DNA of 64,000 bases from contig NZ_VCYH01000009.1 of assembly GCF_030464345.1 (NCBI RefSeq), positions 1-64,000 of the forward strand. The letters are read 5' to 3'. The notes beneath the pieces are model-generated. The model did no database searches. It was not told where the DNA came from and worked only from the letters and a program-made list of their open reading frames with translations. Below, one piece after another: positions 8,586 to 18,498 of this stretch; position 1 is the stretch's first letter, and each line of letters opens with the position of its first letter. This stretch comes from Methanoculleus frigidifontis. GTDB lineage: Archaea > Halobacteriota > Methanomicrobia > Methanomicrobiales > Methanoculleaceae. Position numbers and translations under genes: made by a program.

Positions 8586-10529
8586 TCAAAACAAGTGAAA
8601 GCCATATAAATCACTATTGTCGTACATCTTATGTCGCTTTTCTAAATCTTGAAGCACCTCTGCCCCAAGGATAGTGCTAATACTTATACTTTTATTATAA
8701 CCCTCTATATTTGTTTGTATTGTTACAGGTCTATCGAAATAGTCCTCTCTCCAGAGAAATATGCTCGATTCATGTGTGTTTAAGTCCTTCCTCGAAGAGA
8801 ACGAAGTCACTTGGATTCCAAGGTATGAACCATGATTCCCACCGTATCTGTCATCGGAGACCATTTTATCCGCATATTTTGCTAATGTTATCCCGCCCTG
8901 TTGCTCTGGAATAGTATATGATGATATTGAAGGCGTCCACTCTTTTAACCAGAGGGGACTATCTATATTCGAAACGGAGCTAAAAGACATAAAAAATGCT
9001 AAGCTGCTAATTATAAAAAATAAGAATATTTTTGAGTAAACAGGTCTCGATAATCTATACGATGTTTTTATGACAGCATATGCTGTCATTAGGGATAAAA
9101 AAAAATAAATAAATGCAAACCATCGTAGAGGCATAATATTTCGTATACCAAGCAGAGGAAAAAGAAAGGTGAAACCTAAAAGGATTGCTGCACCTAGTAC
9201 CATTGAGAATTTTACAGTACTACGCTGAGAGGAAGATAGCCAGAACAAACATCCGATAATCGCAAAGAAAATGACAAGGGTCAGGCCCATAACGTCGGCA
9301 ACCTGTTCTAGAAAAGGAGGGAGAGCCAAAGTGTTAACGTACTCCCCAGTTGAAGTCTCAACTGTTGCAGCTTCGGGTCTGTTTAGAAAACCTGCTTTGT
9401 TTACAATAGCATCTTCGAGTGTCTGGAGTATCACTTCAAAAAAAGATCTTTCTCCTTTCATACCATATATTGCAACAAACCAATGTTGAAGCAATTCGAT
9501 CACAAATATAATGGGGATTAAGGCAATGGGTAAAACTGTTTTTATATCGAATACTTTTCTATATATTAATACCCCTGATACAACGGCACATAATGTTAAT
9601 AGTGCTACAAATGATGAGTGTGCATGACTGAGAATTAACACAGGGATAAACACAAACACAAGGATGAGCCATTTGATCCGCTCCCTTTGTTTGGCAATTA
9701 TAATAAGTTTGAATACTAAATAAACGAAAAAAAAGAAAAGACAGAGCCCGAAACTGACGGTTCCCGGGGATACTCCATAACGTATCTGAAAATCAGAAAT
9801 ATTTACAATCAGCATGGCCAGAAGTCCAACCTTCTCATCGAATAAGCTTCTTCCCAAAAGAAATACACATATTGATGATGCGACTAGAGGAATAATTATT
9901 CCAAAACCTGTTGCATCTCGAATAGGAACATCCATCACGATCTGGTTGACTGCAGTATGAATATGCATCAACGGATAAAAGGATTCTTTCCCGTATAGAA
10001 CACTGATATCGCCAATTTGAGAAAGTAATCGATTCATTTCCATATGCACCCAGTAATCAACGCCACTCCCGCCGGTGAAGTAATGGATTGAAAGTATCTG
10101 ATTAAAAGAGATGAGAAGTATCTTGAGTAACTGTCTGACTAATTCAGTTCTACATTCTATACTAATTATTGAGAGAGCAAGTAAGCCTGCACAGAATGTA
10201 ATTAGAGCAAAATAGAGAACTGGGCGTTCAGTAGAGTTGTGGAGTATCAATAAACTCAGTGAAAATGCAGCGAAGAAGCCAATGTCATAGAAAACTTTCA
10301 TCGGTCTCGAGGTATAAGTAACTATAGTTTTTTCTTTTTTGTTCTTTATACAGAGATACGTTAAAGATGCAAGAAAAAGTGCAAATCCCAGTGTGAGTAG
10401 ATGTATTGTTGGGGAAATAAAATATAATGAGGTAATAAAAAGACCTAAAGGTAGTCCCACTATTGCAATTATGAAATCCGTCCTTTTTATTATGGTATCG
10501 TAATAGTTTTTCAGCACACTGGAGCCCAT
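8586..10529 (-). CDS. Multi-spanning membrane protein, GT-C glycosyltransferase-like
   Basis: A 647-residue protein with about 12-14 hydrophobic segments spread over residues 15-500, followed by a roughly 120-residue soluble tail. A loop after the first helices reads GSGVDYWVHMEMNRLL and HIHTAVNQIV, like the acidic/His first loop of GT-C enzymes (oligosaccharyltransferase or ArnT/PMT type). That suggests transfer from a lipid-linked sugar donor at the outer face of the membrane. I do not recognise a named family. A polymerase (Wzy-like) role is an alternative. Its place next to deacetylase and flippase genes fits either. Confidence 0.6.
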   Translation of the reverse strand: MGSSVLKNYYDTIIKRTDFIIAIVGLPLGLFITSLYFISPTIHLLTLGFALFLASLTYLCIKNKKEKTIVTYTSRPMKVFYDIGFFAAFSLSLLILHNSTERPVLYFALITFCAGLLALSIISIECRTELVRQLLKILLISFNQILSIHYFTGGSGVDYWVHMEMNRLLSQIGDISVLYGKESFYPLMHIHTAVNQIVMDVPIRDATGFGIIIPLVASSICVFLLGRSLFDEKVGLLAMLIVNISDFQIRYGVSPGTVSFGLCLFFFFVYLVFKLIIIAKQRERIKWLILVFVFIPVLILSHAHSSFVALLTLCAVVSGVLIYRKVFDIKTVLPIALIPIIFVIELLQHWFVAIYGMKGERSFFEVILQTLEDAIVNKAGFLNRPEAATVETSTGEYVNTLALPPFLEQVADVMGLTLVIFFAIIGCLFWLSSSQRSTVKFSMVLGAAILLGFTFLFPLLGIRNIMPLRWFAFIYFFLSLMTAYAVIKTSYRLSRPVYSKIFLFFIISSLAFFMSFSSVSNIDSPLWLKEWTPSISSYTIPEQQGGITLAKYADKMVSDDRYGGNHGSYLGIQVTSFSSRKDLNTHESSIFLWREDYFDRPVTIQTNIEGYNKSISISTILGAEVLQDLEKRHKMYDNSDLYGFHLF

Positions 10530-10787
10530 CCTATGGTTAATGCCCTGTTATCCAAGCTGTTTGTCCGAATTATTTAAGTGGGCGAATATTTTCTTATTCA
10601 CTTTGGGGGGGTTGGTAATTCCTCAGAAGTAATTTCTTACTAGTCGAGAAAAAATATGTCCATACAAAGTTATATTTTATCTTTATTAAACTTATTTTTT
10701 AATATTCTTCAAAATTTTCAGAGATAATACAAAATTGCCCTTATTATATTTGGTCTTAATATTTTACTCTTTGTTAGTAGTACTTAA

Positions 10788-11792
10788 CTAAAATTCCTTA
10801 GATAATTGCGAATAACCCTCTCTCTTCCTCCCCTCCTCTCGCCTCCTGCCCTCACCGATGAGCCTTCTCCTTTCTGAACGCTTGGATTTCCAGGATTCTT
10901 CGGCTCTGTTGAATCCCTCAACAATCAAAACAACTACAACTGCTGGAGGTGCCTTGGTAAGGTTGTGGAGAATGAGTTTGATCTTGATCTCCTTGACCTG
11001 ATACCGGTATTTCCGTGCCTTCAGATCCCCGCCGAATCTTCTTTTGAGGACTGAAAATGCCGTTTCGACTTTGTTTCGTTCACGGTAGCGGTTTGTATCG
11101 AAGGCGGCGAACATCTCCTGCCGATACTTTCCTGACTGGATCTTCCCCTGCCACGTTCGGACGGGTATCACCGAATCCGCCCCGATCTCTTCCCGGACCC
11201 GACAGTGGAGATCTTCAGAATCATAGCCCTTATCCATGACGTAGCATTCGGTTCTTCGGGTCTGTCCGATCAGTGACTTCGCATGGATGATGTCATGTAC
11301 CGGCTTCTGTGAGATCTTCCCGACCAGGATCACCTGTTTGCGGGTATCCACAGCAATCGAGGTCTTCAGGAACGTCTTGCGCATCTTCCCTGTCCGCCAG
11401 GAGTAGTACTGACTGGCGTACGAGCTGGTGAATCCCGAGGAATCGATGGCGGTTATCGGAATACTTTCGCCCCGGGAATAAAACAGCGTAAGGGTTTGTT
11501 TCAGGATTCTCGTGAATACGAGGGAGGACATCCGTGCCATGAACTTGTGGAGCGTGGAGTAGTGCGGAACCTGATCCAGCTGAAGCAGTGCTTTGATCCT
11601 GTCCATCAGATCGAAGAGAGCAACGGTATCACGGTAGTCCGTATCAAGGATCGCCCGGAAGAGAAGGATCGCTAGCAGTTGATGCTGGGTATACGTTCTC
11701 CGGGAGTATTTGCAAGAGTAGAGGGGAATTCGGGAAGAACGGACGGCCTGAAGGCAGGCTTCAATAAGGTTGATATATCTGTTCGTCGACAC
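10788..11792 (-). CDS. IS5-family transposase (ISH-type), intact core
   Basis: A 334-residue DDE transposase: the first Asp in [14 protein letters not shown], second in [13 protein letters not shown], Glu in [17 protein letters not shown]. The start [15 protein letters not shown] is reached without interruption. Family sequence ends at about [11 protein letters not shown]. The frame then reads through the left inverted repeat into flanking DNA and stops only at 10788, adding a charged Arg/Glu-rich tail of some 35 residues. Whether this tail harms activity is unknown. Confidence 0.85.
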   Translation of the reverse strand: MSTNRYINLIEACLQAVRSSRIPLYSCKYSRRTYTQHQLLAILLFRAILDTDYRDTVALFDLMDRIKALLQLDQVPHYSTLHKFMARMSSLVFTRILKQTLTLFYSRGESIPITAIDSSGFTSSYASQYYSWRTGKMRKTFLKTSIAVDTRKQVILVGKISQKPVHDIIHAKSLIGQTRRTECYVMDKGYDSEDLHCRVREEIGADSVIPVRTWQGKIQSGKYRQEMFAAFDTNRYRERNKVETAFSVLKRRFGGDLKARKYRYQVKEIKIKLILHNLTKAPPAVVVVLIVEGFNRAEESWKSKRSERRRLIGEGRRREEGRKREGYSQLSKEF

Positions 11793-11905
11793 TATCTCTG
11801 CTCCTTGTGCTTGATTTGGTCATTAACACAAGGAGCAACGATTTTATAGATCTTTCCCCTCCGGGCAGGAATGGCCTACCTCAGGGTTTCAACAGAGCCG
11901 ATTAA
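10898..11905 (-). mobile_element. IS5-type insertion sequence with inverted repeats
   Basis: The ends carry the inverted repeat TCGGCTCTGTTGAAWCCCT, at about 10898-10917 and again inverted at about 11884-11903. The element sits in the polysaccharide locus between the GT-C-like gene and older transposon debris. No clear target duplication was found. Confidence 0.75.
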
Positions 11906-12184
11906 TCAGGACTTATATTTGTCGTTTTTTTGTTTATGCTTGTATTTGCGGGTATGAAAGTCATCCACCAAGGAATTGTAGAGCCGATGGAGTTTGGCAA
12001 GGGAAGGCTCTTCCTTTGAAAAGAACCCGAAGATCAGGGTCAGAAGAAATTCTACTGGGAATATCTCCCTCGATCGCCGAATAAATCCGCACGTGACTGC
12101 CGCACAAGCAATCTCCTCACAGGAGAGAGATGCTGCCAACTCGTGCTTCAAGAGATGCCATTCGAAGGTACTCTTTACAGGCAT
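11906..12184 (-). pseudogene. IS4-type transposase N-terminal fragment
   Basis: The 90-residue frame MPVKSTFEWHLLKHEL...FPVEFLLTLIFGFFSKEEPS resembles the N-terminal (non-catalytic) part of IS4-type transposases. It ends in an Lys-rich tail where the IS5 element begins. The catalytic domain is absent, so it is a fragment cut off by that insertion. Family assignment is tentative. Confidence 0.45.
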
Positions 12185-12194
12185 GAGACCTGCC

Positions 12195-13010
12195 CTGATA
12201 GAGAGCTCATCCCAGAATTCTCCAGATCATGATGGCACATACCGGGCGGATCAGCCCGAGGAATGAGTGTCGGTAGCATTCAAACCGAGGAGTACCTTTT
12301 TGAACGCCTCAATCCAGCTGAAGAACCGTTCGATGGCGCTGCGCTTCTTGTAGAGTTCCGGATCGAACCAGAACGGCCTTCCCCGCTTCGGGTGTGTCCG
12401 GGATCTCCTGTTGACCGGAATATTGCTTTTTATGCGTCTCTTCCGGTTGTACTGGCGGATCTCCCGTGCATCGTAAGCAGCATCGGCTGAGATGAACGAG
12501 GGATGATCCTGAACATCCGGCATTTGGGAATGCTCCGAGTGTTGGTTCATAGAGCTGGGAGTCATGGACATTGGCGGGTGAAACCGTGCAGGCAAGGGGG
12601 AGTCCATGCCGATCGACCAGAGTGCTCAGCTTGTTCCCGCTCACCTTCTTATAGCCATCATAGCCGGTAGATCCCCCTTTTTCGCTGGGATATCCTTGGT
12701 ATCGGTGGAACAATGCGTGAGATCGACTTTTCGGATCTCATATCCTGATTGGAGAAGGTCGAGGAAGATCGCCTGGTACGCCCCTCTCTCACAGAGTTCG
12801 AGGTGGTAGCGGTGAACCGTCGATTTCGTGCCGTATTTCTCCGGCACGTCGTGCCAGGTGCAGCCGGTGGTCAGGACGTACAGGATACCGTTGATCAGCC
12901 CGCGGGGGTCACGCCGCGGGCGGCCAATGTGCAGCTTCGTTGGGGGGAGGTATTTCTGGATGATCTCCCGGAGAGCATCGTCGATTTCGGTAACGTTTCA
13001 GATTTGCTGT
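12195..13010 (-). pseudogene. IS5-family transposase with several frameshifts
   Basis: Pieces in three frames assemble into one IS5-type protein: HIGRPRRDPRGLINGILYVL, VHRYHLELCERGAYQAIF, VDLTHCSTDTKDIPAKKG, then GYDGYKKVSGNKLSTLVD, PSFISADAAYDAREIRQYN, and SAIERFFSWIEAFKK followed by a shift near 12305 into RHSFLGLIRPVCAIMIWRILG. It is the decayed relative of the copy at 1-317. The 5' end abuts an IS256 element at about 13003. Confidence 0.8.
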
Positions 13011-14232
13011 AAAATCGTTGAGCCCTGTTTCCTTGTCTGATCATTCCTTCTCAATCGTCAAATATCTTCTGCCGGTGACCCACTCCTCGTTGATGTCCAT
13101 CAGGATCGAACCAGCCAACCGGAGAAGGGCATCTTCATTGGGGAATGCTCCTACGACCTTTGTTCTCCGCTTCAGCTCCTTGTTGATTCTCTCCATCATG
13201 TTCGTGGTTCGAATCCGTTTCCCGTGGTTTTTTGGAAACGCGGTATAACTCATGAGCCCTGGAAGGAACCGCTCGATGGTATTGGCTGCTTTGCGGTACC
13301 CTCGTGTGTTCAGGTCGTCAGCGAGATCCTGCAACCGCTGCTCATCGCCATATGCTTCCTTCAAAGATTCAGCAACCTCTTTCTGGTGTTTCTTTGGGAT
13401 ATTCTTCAGGACAGCCCGCGAACAGTGCACCTGACACATCTGCCAGGATGCACCGAGGAAGGCGGCCTCCGCCGCCTTCTGGATGCCGGTATGGCCATCG
13501 GAGATGATCAGCTGGACGCCGGCGAGTCCTCGTTCCTTGAGGTCTTCGAAGACCCCTGCCCAGAACGCTTCATTCTCACAGTCGGTGATCCGGGCTCCCA
13601 GGATCTCCCGGAAGCCGTCGTCCCGAACCCCGGCGGTTACCAGGAGAGCTTTGGTGACATACCGAGCTTCCTCTCTGACCTTGTAGTAGGAAGCATCCAC
13701 GAACAGGTAGGGCATTTCCTGTTCGATCGGCCGCTGAAGAAACGCCTGAACCTGCTCATCGAGGTCTTTCGCCATCCGGGAAACGGATGCAGGCGAGAGC
13801 TGTTCGATCCCGAGATGCTGAACGATATCTTGGACTTTCCGGGTCGAGACACCCTGCAGGTAGGATTCTGCAATGGCATTCACGAGAGCCTTCTCCACCC
13901 GTGCATACCGCCCGAAGACCGCTGTCTCGAAGGGGACTCCTCGCAACTGTGGTTTTTTCAGGGTAGTCTCACCATACCGGGTTTTCAGAGAACGGTCTTT
14001 GTAGCCGTTCCGGTAAGTTTTTCTCACATCGGTTCGCTCGTAATGCCCGGCTCCGGTCTGCTGGAAAGCCTCCAGCAGCATCACCTGGTTCAGGAACCAC
14101 GTGATGAGGTTCAGCATGCCCTGATCGTTGTCGGAAAGATAATCTTCGATTAACGCTAAGGTATCCATGACCCTGGTTCTCCTTTTGCCAAATCTAGGTA
14201 GGATTCAGGGTCAATTCAATTTTACAGAAATT
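13003..14232 (-). mobile_element. IS256-family insertion sequence
   Basis: Inverted repeats containing CTGTAAAAT and a CCCTG block lie at about 13003-13027 and inverted at about 14205-14232, around a complete transposase gene. It has inserted next to or into the IS5 pseudogene at 12195-13010. Confidence 0.75.
13041..14168 (-). CDS. IS256-family (Mutator-type) transposase, full length
   Basis: A 375-residue transposase. The catalytic residues are visible: Asp in YLFVDASYYKVRE, Asp in LIISDGHTGIQKA followed by the typical CQVHCSRAVLKNIPK, and Glu in RTTNMMERINKELKRR. Length and ends (start MDTLALIEDYLSDN, end WVTGRRYLTIEKE) match the family and no lesions are seen, so it may be active. A related C-terminal relic at 15901-16118 marks an earlier insertion. 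Confidence 0.92.
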   Translation of the reverse strand: MDTLALIEDYLSDNDQGMLNLITWFLNQVMLLEAFQQTGAGHYERTDVRKTYRNGYKDRSLKTRYGETTLKKPQLRGVPFETAVFGRYARVEKALVNAIAESYLQGVSTRKVQDIVQHLGIEQLSPASVSRMAKDLDEQVQAFLQRPIEQEMPYLFVDASYYKVREEARYVTKALLVTAGVRDDGFREILGARITDCENEAFWAGVFEDLKERGLAGVQLIISDGHTGIQKAAEAAFLGASWQMCQVHCSRAVLKNIPKKHQKEVAESLKEAYGDEQRLQDLADDLNTRGYRKAANTIERFLPGLMSYTAFPKNHGKRIRTTNMMERINKELKRRTKVVGAFPNEDALLRLAGSILMDINEEWVTGRRYLTIEKE

Positions 14233-14374
14233 TCGTTACGCTACCTCGATTTCCCGGAAGGCCATGAATCTGGGTATTATCTGAGAGGCCTTATATTTTT
14301 AGGATGTCCTCAGAGTATAATGGTGCCGAAGGGCTGAGGGGTGGGAGCCAGGAAACCCGATCGGGTCAACGATA

Positions 14375-15709
14375 CTATGCTTTAACTGATAACATATGGG
14401 TGATATTTGATATCGCTTTCAAATTTAATTTAATCAATATAATATTCATTGAAAGCATAATCAGCGCATAGATTGTCAGCATTATTAACACTGGCACTCC
14501 ATACAGTTGTCCTATATAAAACCCAACAAAAACTGCAACAAGACGAGTAATGTCCCAGATGAGCTTCCAGTGATTAAAACCATAGATTTCCAACTTTGTC
14601 GTTGGATATACAATAAAATTCGGAATAACATGCAGAGCTAGCGGTAGACAATACCAACCTGCTTCTATCCATGCCTCTCCAAAAATTACTGGTACAACGA
14701 AAGGAGCACATAATGCAAAAGTGCCAATTAATGGAATGGCGATAAAAGATAGGTGCCTGATCGTTTTAACGTAAAGTGACCGTAAATCCTGTGATTCCTC
14801 CCTTACCATCTTTGATGCTTCACCGAGGTATGCCTGTGCCAATGATCTTGAAATTGCACTTCCCGGAATTACCATCATACTATTAGCAAGCGCATAAAAG
14901 CCGGCGGTTTGTCCATCATATATTGCCAGGAGCATGATAGCGGGGAGATATATTGTAAAGTTGTTTACGATAGAGGCGGGGAGATTTAATACTGGAAAAC
15001 TCCAATATTCTTTTGCAACAGTTTTGATACCGCTAAATGAGATTCTTCTCAGGCCGTCCCGCTCTTTTATCCACATGGCGCGGGAGTAGGTTCCTATTCC
15101 GGCTATTTCAGAGACAACATGCCCAATAATCAAACCTATTGGGCCAAAAGAAAGAAAGCCGAGAAGGATTTTGAATACTGCACTACAAGCACTCTGGTTA
15201 ATTTTTGTATAGGTGATTCTCTTATAATCTCTCTGCCGTATTGCCCAATAGTTGAGTGTGGTATAGAGTCCTATACCAAAGAAACCCAAAATAAGTAACA
15301 ATACGTAATCCGCAAGAGGATCTAGGTTGAGGATGTTGACTAAAATATCTCCTCCAAATAGTAGAATAAGTGAGAATCCTGCAGTTGTAGCAATCAATAA
15401 AATTAAACACAAAGCAAAGAGGTTCGCAGCACCATCATCTCGTTTTGGTAATGCGTACGCAAATTCATACCGAAAAGTGGCAGTAACGGCAACAATTGAT
15501 AATATTGAAGTATATGCTGCCAGGAGGCCCAGATCTTCAGGTGTATATATCCGTGTGATTATTGGCATTGACAGAATGCCTATTAGCTGAGCCAATATTG
15601 TTCCACTCCCAAGAACGAAAACACTTTTGTATAGAGGATTGTTTGAGATGAACCGAATAATTTTTGTAGAAAGTTGATTACTCTCAATTATATCATACAC
15701 TCGTTTCAT
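14375..15709 (-). CDS. Wzx-type lipid-linked oligosaccharide flippase
   Basis: A polytopic protein of about 444 residues with 12-14 predicted membrane helices, of the MATE/MVF-like polysaccharide transporter clan. It begins with an amphipathic stretch, then the typical first helices (SVFVLGSGTILAQLIGILSMPIITRIY, here with the diagnostic TRIYTPEDLGLLA region split by helices). It should move undecaprenyl- or dolichol-type lipid-linked glycan units across the membrane for surface assembly. The ATG at 15709 (MKRVYDII) is preferred over one 18 bases upstream. Insertion sequences flank it on both sides, so it is now cut off from the rest of the operon. Confidence 0.85.
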   Translation of the reverse strand: MKRVYDIIESNQLSTKIIRFISNNPLYKSVFVLGSGTILAQLIGILSMPIITRIYTPEDLGLLAAYTSILSIVAVTATFRYEFAYALPKRDDGAANLFALCLILLIATTAGFSLILLFGGDILVNILNLDPLADYVLLLILGFFGIGLYTTLNYWAIRQRDYKRITYTKINQSACSAVFKILLGFLSFGPIGLIIGHVVSEIAGIGTYSRAMWIKERDGLRRISFSGIKTVAKEYWSFPVLNLPASIVNNFTIYLPAIMLLAIYDGQTAGFYALANSMMVIPGSAISRSLAQAYLGEASKMVREESQDLRSLYVKTIRHLSFIAIPLIGTFALCAPFVVPVIFGEAWIEAGWYCLPLALHVIPNFIVYPTTKLEIYGFNHWKLIWDITRLVAVFVGFYIGQLYGVPVLIMLTIYALIMLSMNIILIKLNLKAISNITHMLSVKA

Positions 15710-15900
15710 ATTTTCCCCTAACGGCATACTGTTACTATACTTAGATTCAGAACCAGTAAATTGTTACTGCATTGTATCTTGTGAGACTATCTGACTCTCT
15801 CGATCATAGTACTCTGCCTGTCCATCTATGCGATTGCGGAGCGATATCGGTAGCATCTCATATTTTCTGTATTTTGCCCCGTGCCTTGAATCGCCTCTGA

Positions 15901-16118
15901 TCATTCCTCGTCCATTTGCAAATACTTTTTGCCGGTGACCCAGTCCTCGTTGACGTCCATGAGGATCGAGCCTACCAGTCGAAAGAGTGATTCCTCATTG
16001 GGAAAGACCCCGACGACCTTTGCTCTGCGTTTCAGTTCTCTGTTCACCCGTTCTACCATATTGGTCGTCCGGATCCGTTTCCAATGCCGTTTGGGGAACG
16101 CCGTATAACTGATCCCAC
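15901..16118 (-). pseudogene. IS256-family transposase C-terminal relic
   Basis: The minus strand reads ISYTAFPKRHWKRIRTTNMV, ERVNRELKRRAKVVGVFPNE and MDVNEDWVTGKKYLQMDEE before the stop. This is the last 70 residues of an IS256 transposase, similar to but diverged from the intact one at 13041-14168. The rest is gone, replaced by the IS1634-type element. Confidence 0.85.
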
Positions 16119-16135
16119 ATTCCGCGTGTCTTTGA

Positions 16136-17660
16136 TCACAAATAGTTACTTTTGTACTCCTGCCCGAGCAACTGGAGTATCTTCCAGAACTCCGGGTTCA
16201 TGTTCGTAACCAGCACTGTCACCGCCTCTCCCGCTTGGAACCGCAGTTCCCGGACACCCCGGAATCGGAAGAACAGCCACTTCAAGGTCGGGTTCTGGGT
16301 CTGCTTCTTGGTCTGGTCGGTCATCGTTTCACCGGTCTCCTGCAGTTTCCGGCGGAGCCGGAACTCGGTCATCGCATAGATGAAGAGGCAGAACATCATG
16401 ATCATCGCCAGCGCCTGAATCCGCGACGGTTTCTTGAGATAGATCTCCGCCACCCGGAATGAGGGATCCTTGAGGAACCGGAACCCCCGCTCTACCGTGC
16501 CCTGCTCTTTGTAGTTCGTCAGGAGCTCGTCAGGTGAGAGTTCTAGATCATTCGTCGCCAGAACGAACCGGCCGAGTTTCTGTCGACGTTGTTCGACAAC
16601 CAGGAGGTTGTGTTCAAGCTCCGCAGAGACCGTATAGACCGTTTCCACCGGCTCATCCGCCTTCGGCCTACCCCGCTTCTTCGTTATCTTCCGGGTAGTT
16701 GTTCGGATGTCCAGAGAGCTAAAACAAAACTGCGGGTTCTCCTGTAACCACTTCTCGGCAGCGATCCGGGCATCCGGTTCGCAGGCGAACTCCCGTGCCC
16801 CGAGTTTTCGCAGCGACGTCTCGGCTGTCCTCTTGTCTTTCTCCATCCTTTTTGCGAACGTCTTTTCCTGCTGCTCCTGCATCGGTGCTGAATGGTAGAC
16901 GACCCACTTCTGCGGGATGCCAGCATAGTCAGATACATGCTCCGTATACCGGTAGCGGCCATCCGCACACGGGTGCAGGGGGAGGTCTGCGGCAACGAGA
17001 TCCTTCATCTCGTTCAGGGTCGCCGGCACCCGGCTGATCCAGAACGTGCGGGTGCCAAGCGTCGCGAGGTTCTCGGCGGTGTAGAAGGCGGCATCGGCGA
17101 TATGGTAGACCTTGTCCGGGTGCTGCAGGTTCTCGGTGAGCTGGGTGATGATCGTCAGCAGGGTCTTCTTATCGGACTCGTTCCCGGAGACGGTCTGCAG
17201 GAAGAGCCGAATGCCGTGCTGATCGGTCGCCATTCCGAGGACGAACTGCTTGAGATCCCATCGGCCGTCCTTGGGATGGCTAGGTGATGGTCATGTCGCG
17301 GGAGTCGAAGTCGGCGTCGTACTCGCCGCTGACGCTGAAGGCGGTGGTGTCGATGTGGAGGCAGTGCGTGCCGTAGTCGCTGGCGAGGAGGCACTCCGCC
17401 GCGATCGCGTTAAAGAACTCGGCCGGGCCGTACGCGGCGATCGCATCGAGCGTCCTGCCCAGGACGTCGTCGTTGAGATGCTCGGTGGTGATGCCGTCGC
17501 CGAGGAGCCGGTCGACGGCAATCTCCGAGAAGAACTCCGGGTAGAGGTAGAGGCGTCTCTCAATGAACCCGAGACCGTTGAGCACCATGGCTTTGACAAT
17601 ATCCCCGTGGGTGAGGTGGTGCTGGCGCGTTTTGGGAATCCTGGATTCCCGGCGACACAT
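16136..17660 (-). pseudogene. IS1634-family transposase with one frameshift
   Basis: The N-terminal part (17280-17660) reads ...HCLHIDTTAFSVSGEYD up to SRDMTIT. It then hits TAG at 17278, where two bases are missing from the expected ITYGHPKDGRWD. The remaining 365 codons continue unbroken: VLGMATDQHGIRLF, DKVYHIADAAFYTAENL, and the Glu motif YKEQGTVERGFRFLKDP. Apart from this single lesion it is full length, so the damage is recent. Programmed frameshifting is not usual in this family. Confidence 0.85.
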
Positions 17661-17744
17661 AACGATGTGAAGAACAATAAAGTATTATCTGCCTTTGATT
17701 GCTATTTAGTTGAGAGATTATTAGTATTCTGAAATACCGAATCA

Positions 17745-17772
17745 CGTTATGTGTTGGGTGCAACACATAACG
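17745..17772. repeat. 12-bp arm inverted repeat upstream of the IS1634 gene
   Basis: Perfect arms CGTTATGTGTTG (17745-17756) and CAACACATAACG (17761-17772) are separated by GGTG. A further copy of the right arm's ACACATAACG lies at 17655-17664, within the first codons of the transposase gene. It may be a transposon terminus plus regulatory site. Confidence 0.7.
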
Positions 17773-18498
17773 AGTAAAATAAAATGTCTCAATGATATTT
17801 ACTCCGTTCGAAATTTAAGTCTAAATTCAGTCAATTTTTGTGAGCCTCGTTATGAATGAGCGGGACTGTAGGGGGAATAGCACAGTCAATGACCCCGGCG
17901 ATCCCGAGGGTGTCGAAAGCACCGGCGAAGATCCCGAGATGGCCGATCGAGACGTCGGAACCTTCGATGAATTCAGCAGAAGTGGGCACAGCAGAGGTTA
18001 TTTATTGAAAGTACAAGGATCTTGCGGTTTGATAATTCTACCGAGGACTCAAGTTAGTGCGAAAGGTAGGATGATCACCATCATCTGGCATCTCATCGTG
18101 AATGGTGAAGATTACGTCGATAAGTACAGTGAATCCAGACATCTTCAATCCCCACAGATGCATACTCTTCACATTCCCGCACTATACGCTTGAAGACGTC
18201 ATCCGTCTGGTGTCCGAGGCGATAGAGTTCCTGAACCGACGCGATCTAGATCCTGCTTGACGAGTCACTCCGAGGTACTTCCTGAAGAGAAATCCGGCCG
18301 TCCGGGGTGCAGGATGAGCGGATGCTTTTGAGAATTTGTTCTCCTTCCATAAGCGAGCACTCCTGCTTTTCGAGAGGTTTCTAAACCGAGAGGAACAAGG
18401 AATACACTATGAGAGTAAGGCTGCATCTGGCCGGATTAGGGAATCACCCCGCCACCTGACGACGACTTTTTCATGGAAACATTTAAAAAGATCTCGCG
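17773..18498. other. Spacer with transposon debris
   Basis: No convincing gene. A plus-strand stretch at about 18050-18160 reads AKGRMITIIWHLIVNGEDY, like the end of IS110-type transposases. A different frame at about 18165-18261 gives HYTLEDVIRLVSEAIEFLN, possibly from another element. Both are short and disconnected. The rest is unassigned. Confidence 0.35.

Noticed and set aside
17840-18193. A 117-codon plus-strand frame as a gene
   Set aside because: Only a short part resembles the end of IS110-type transposases; the rest is without motifs and the start is arbitrary.
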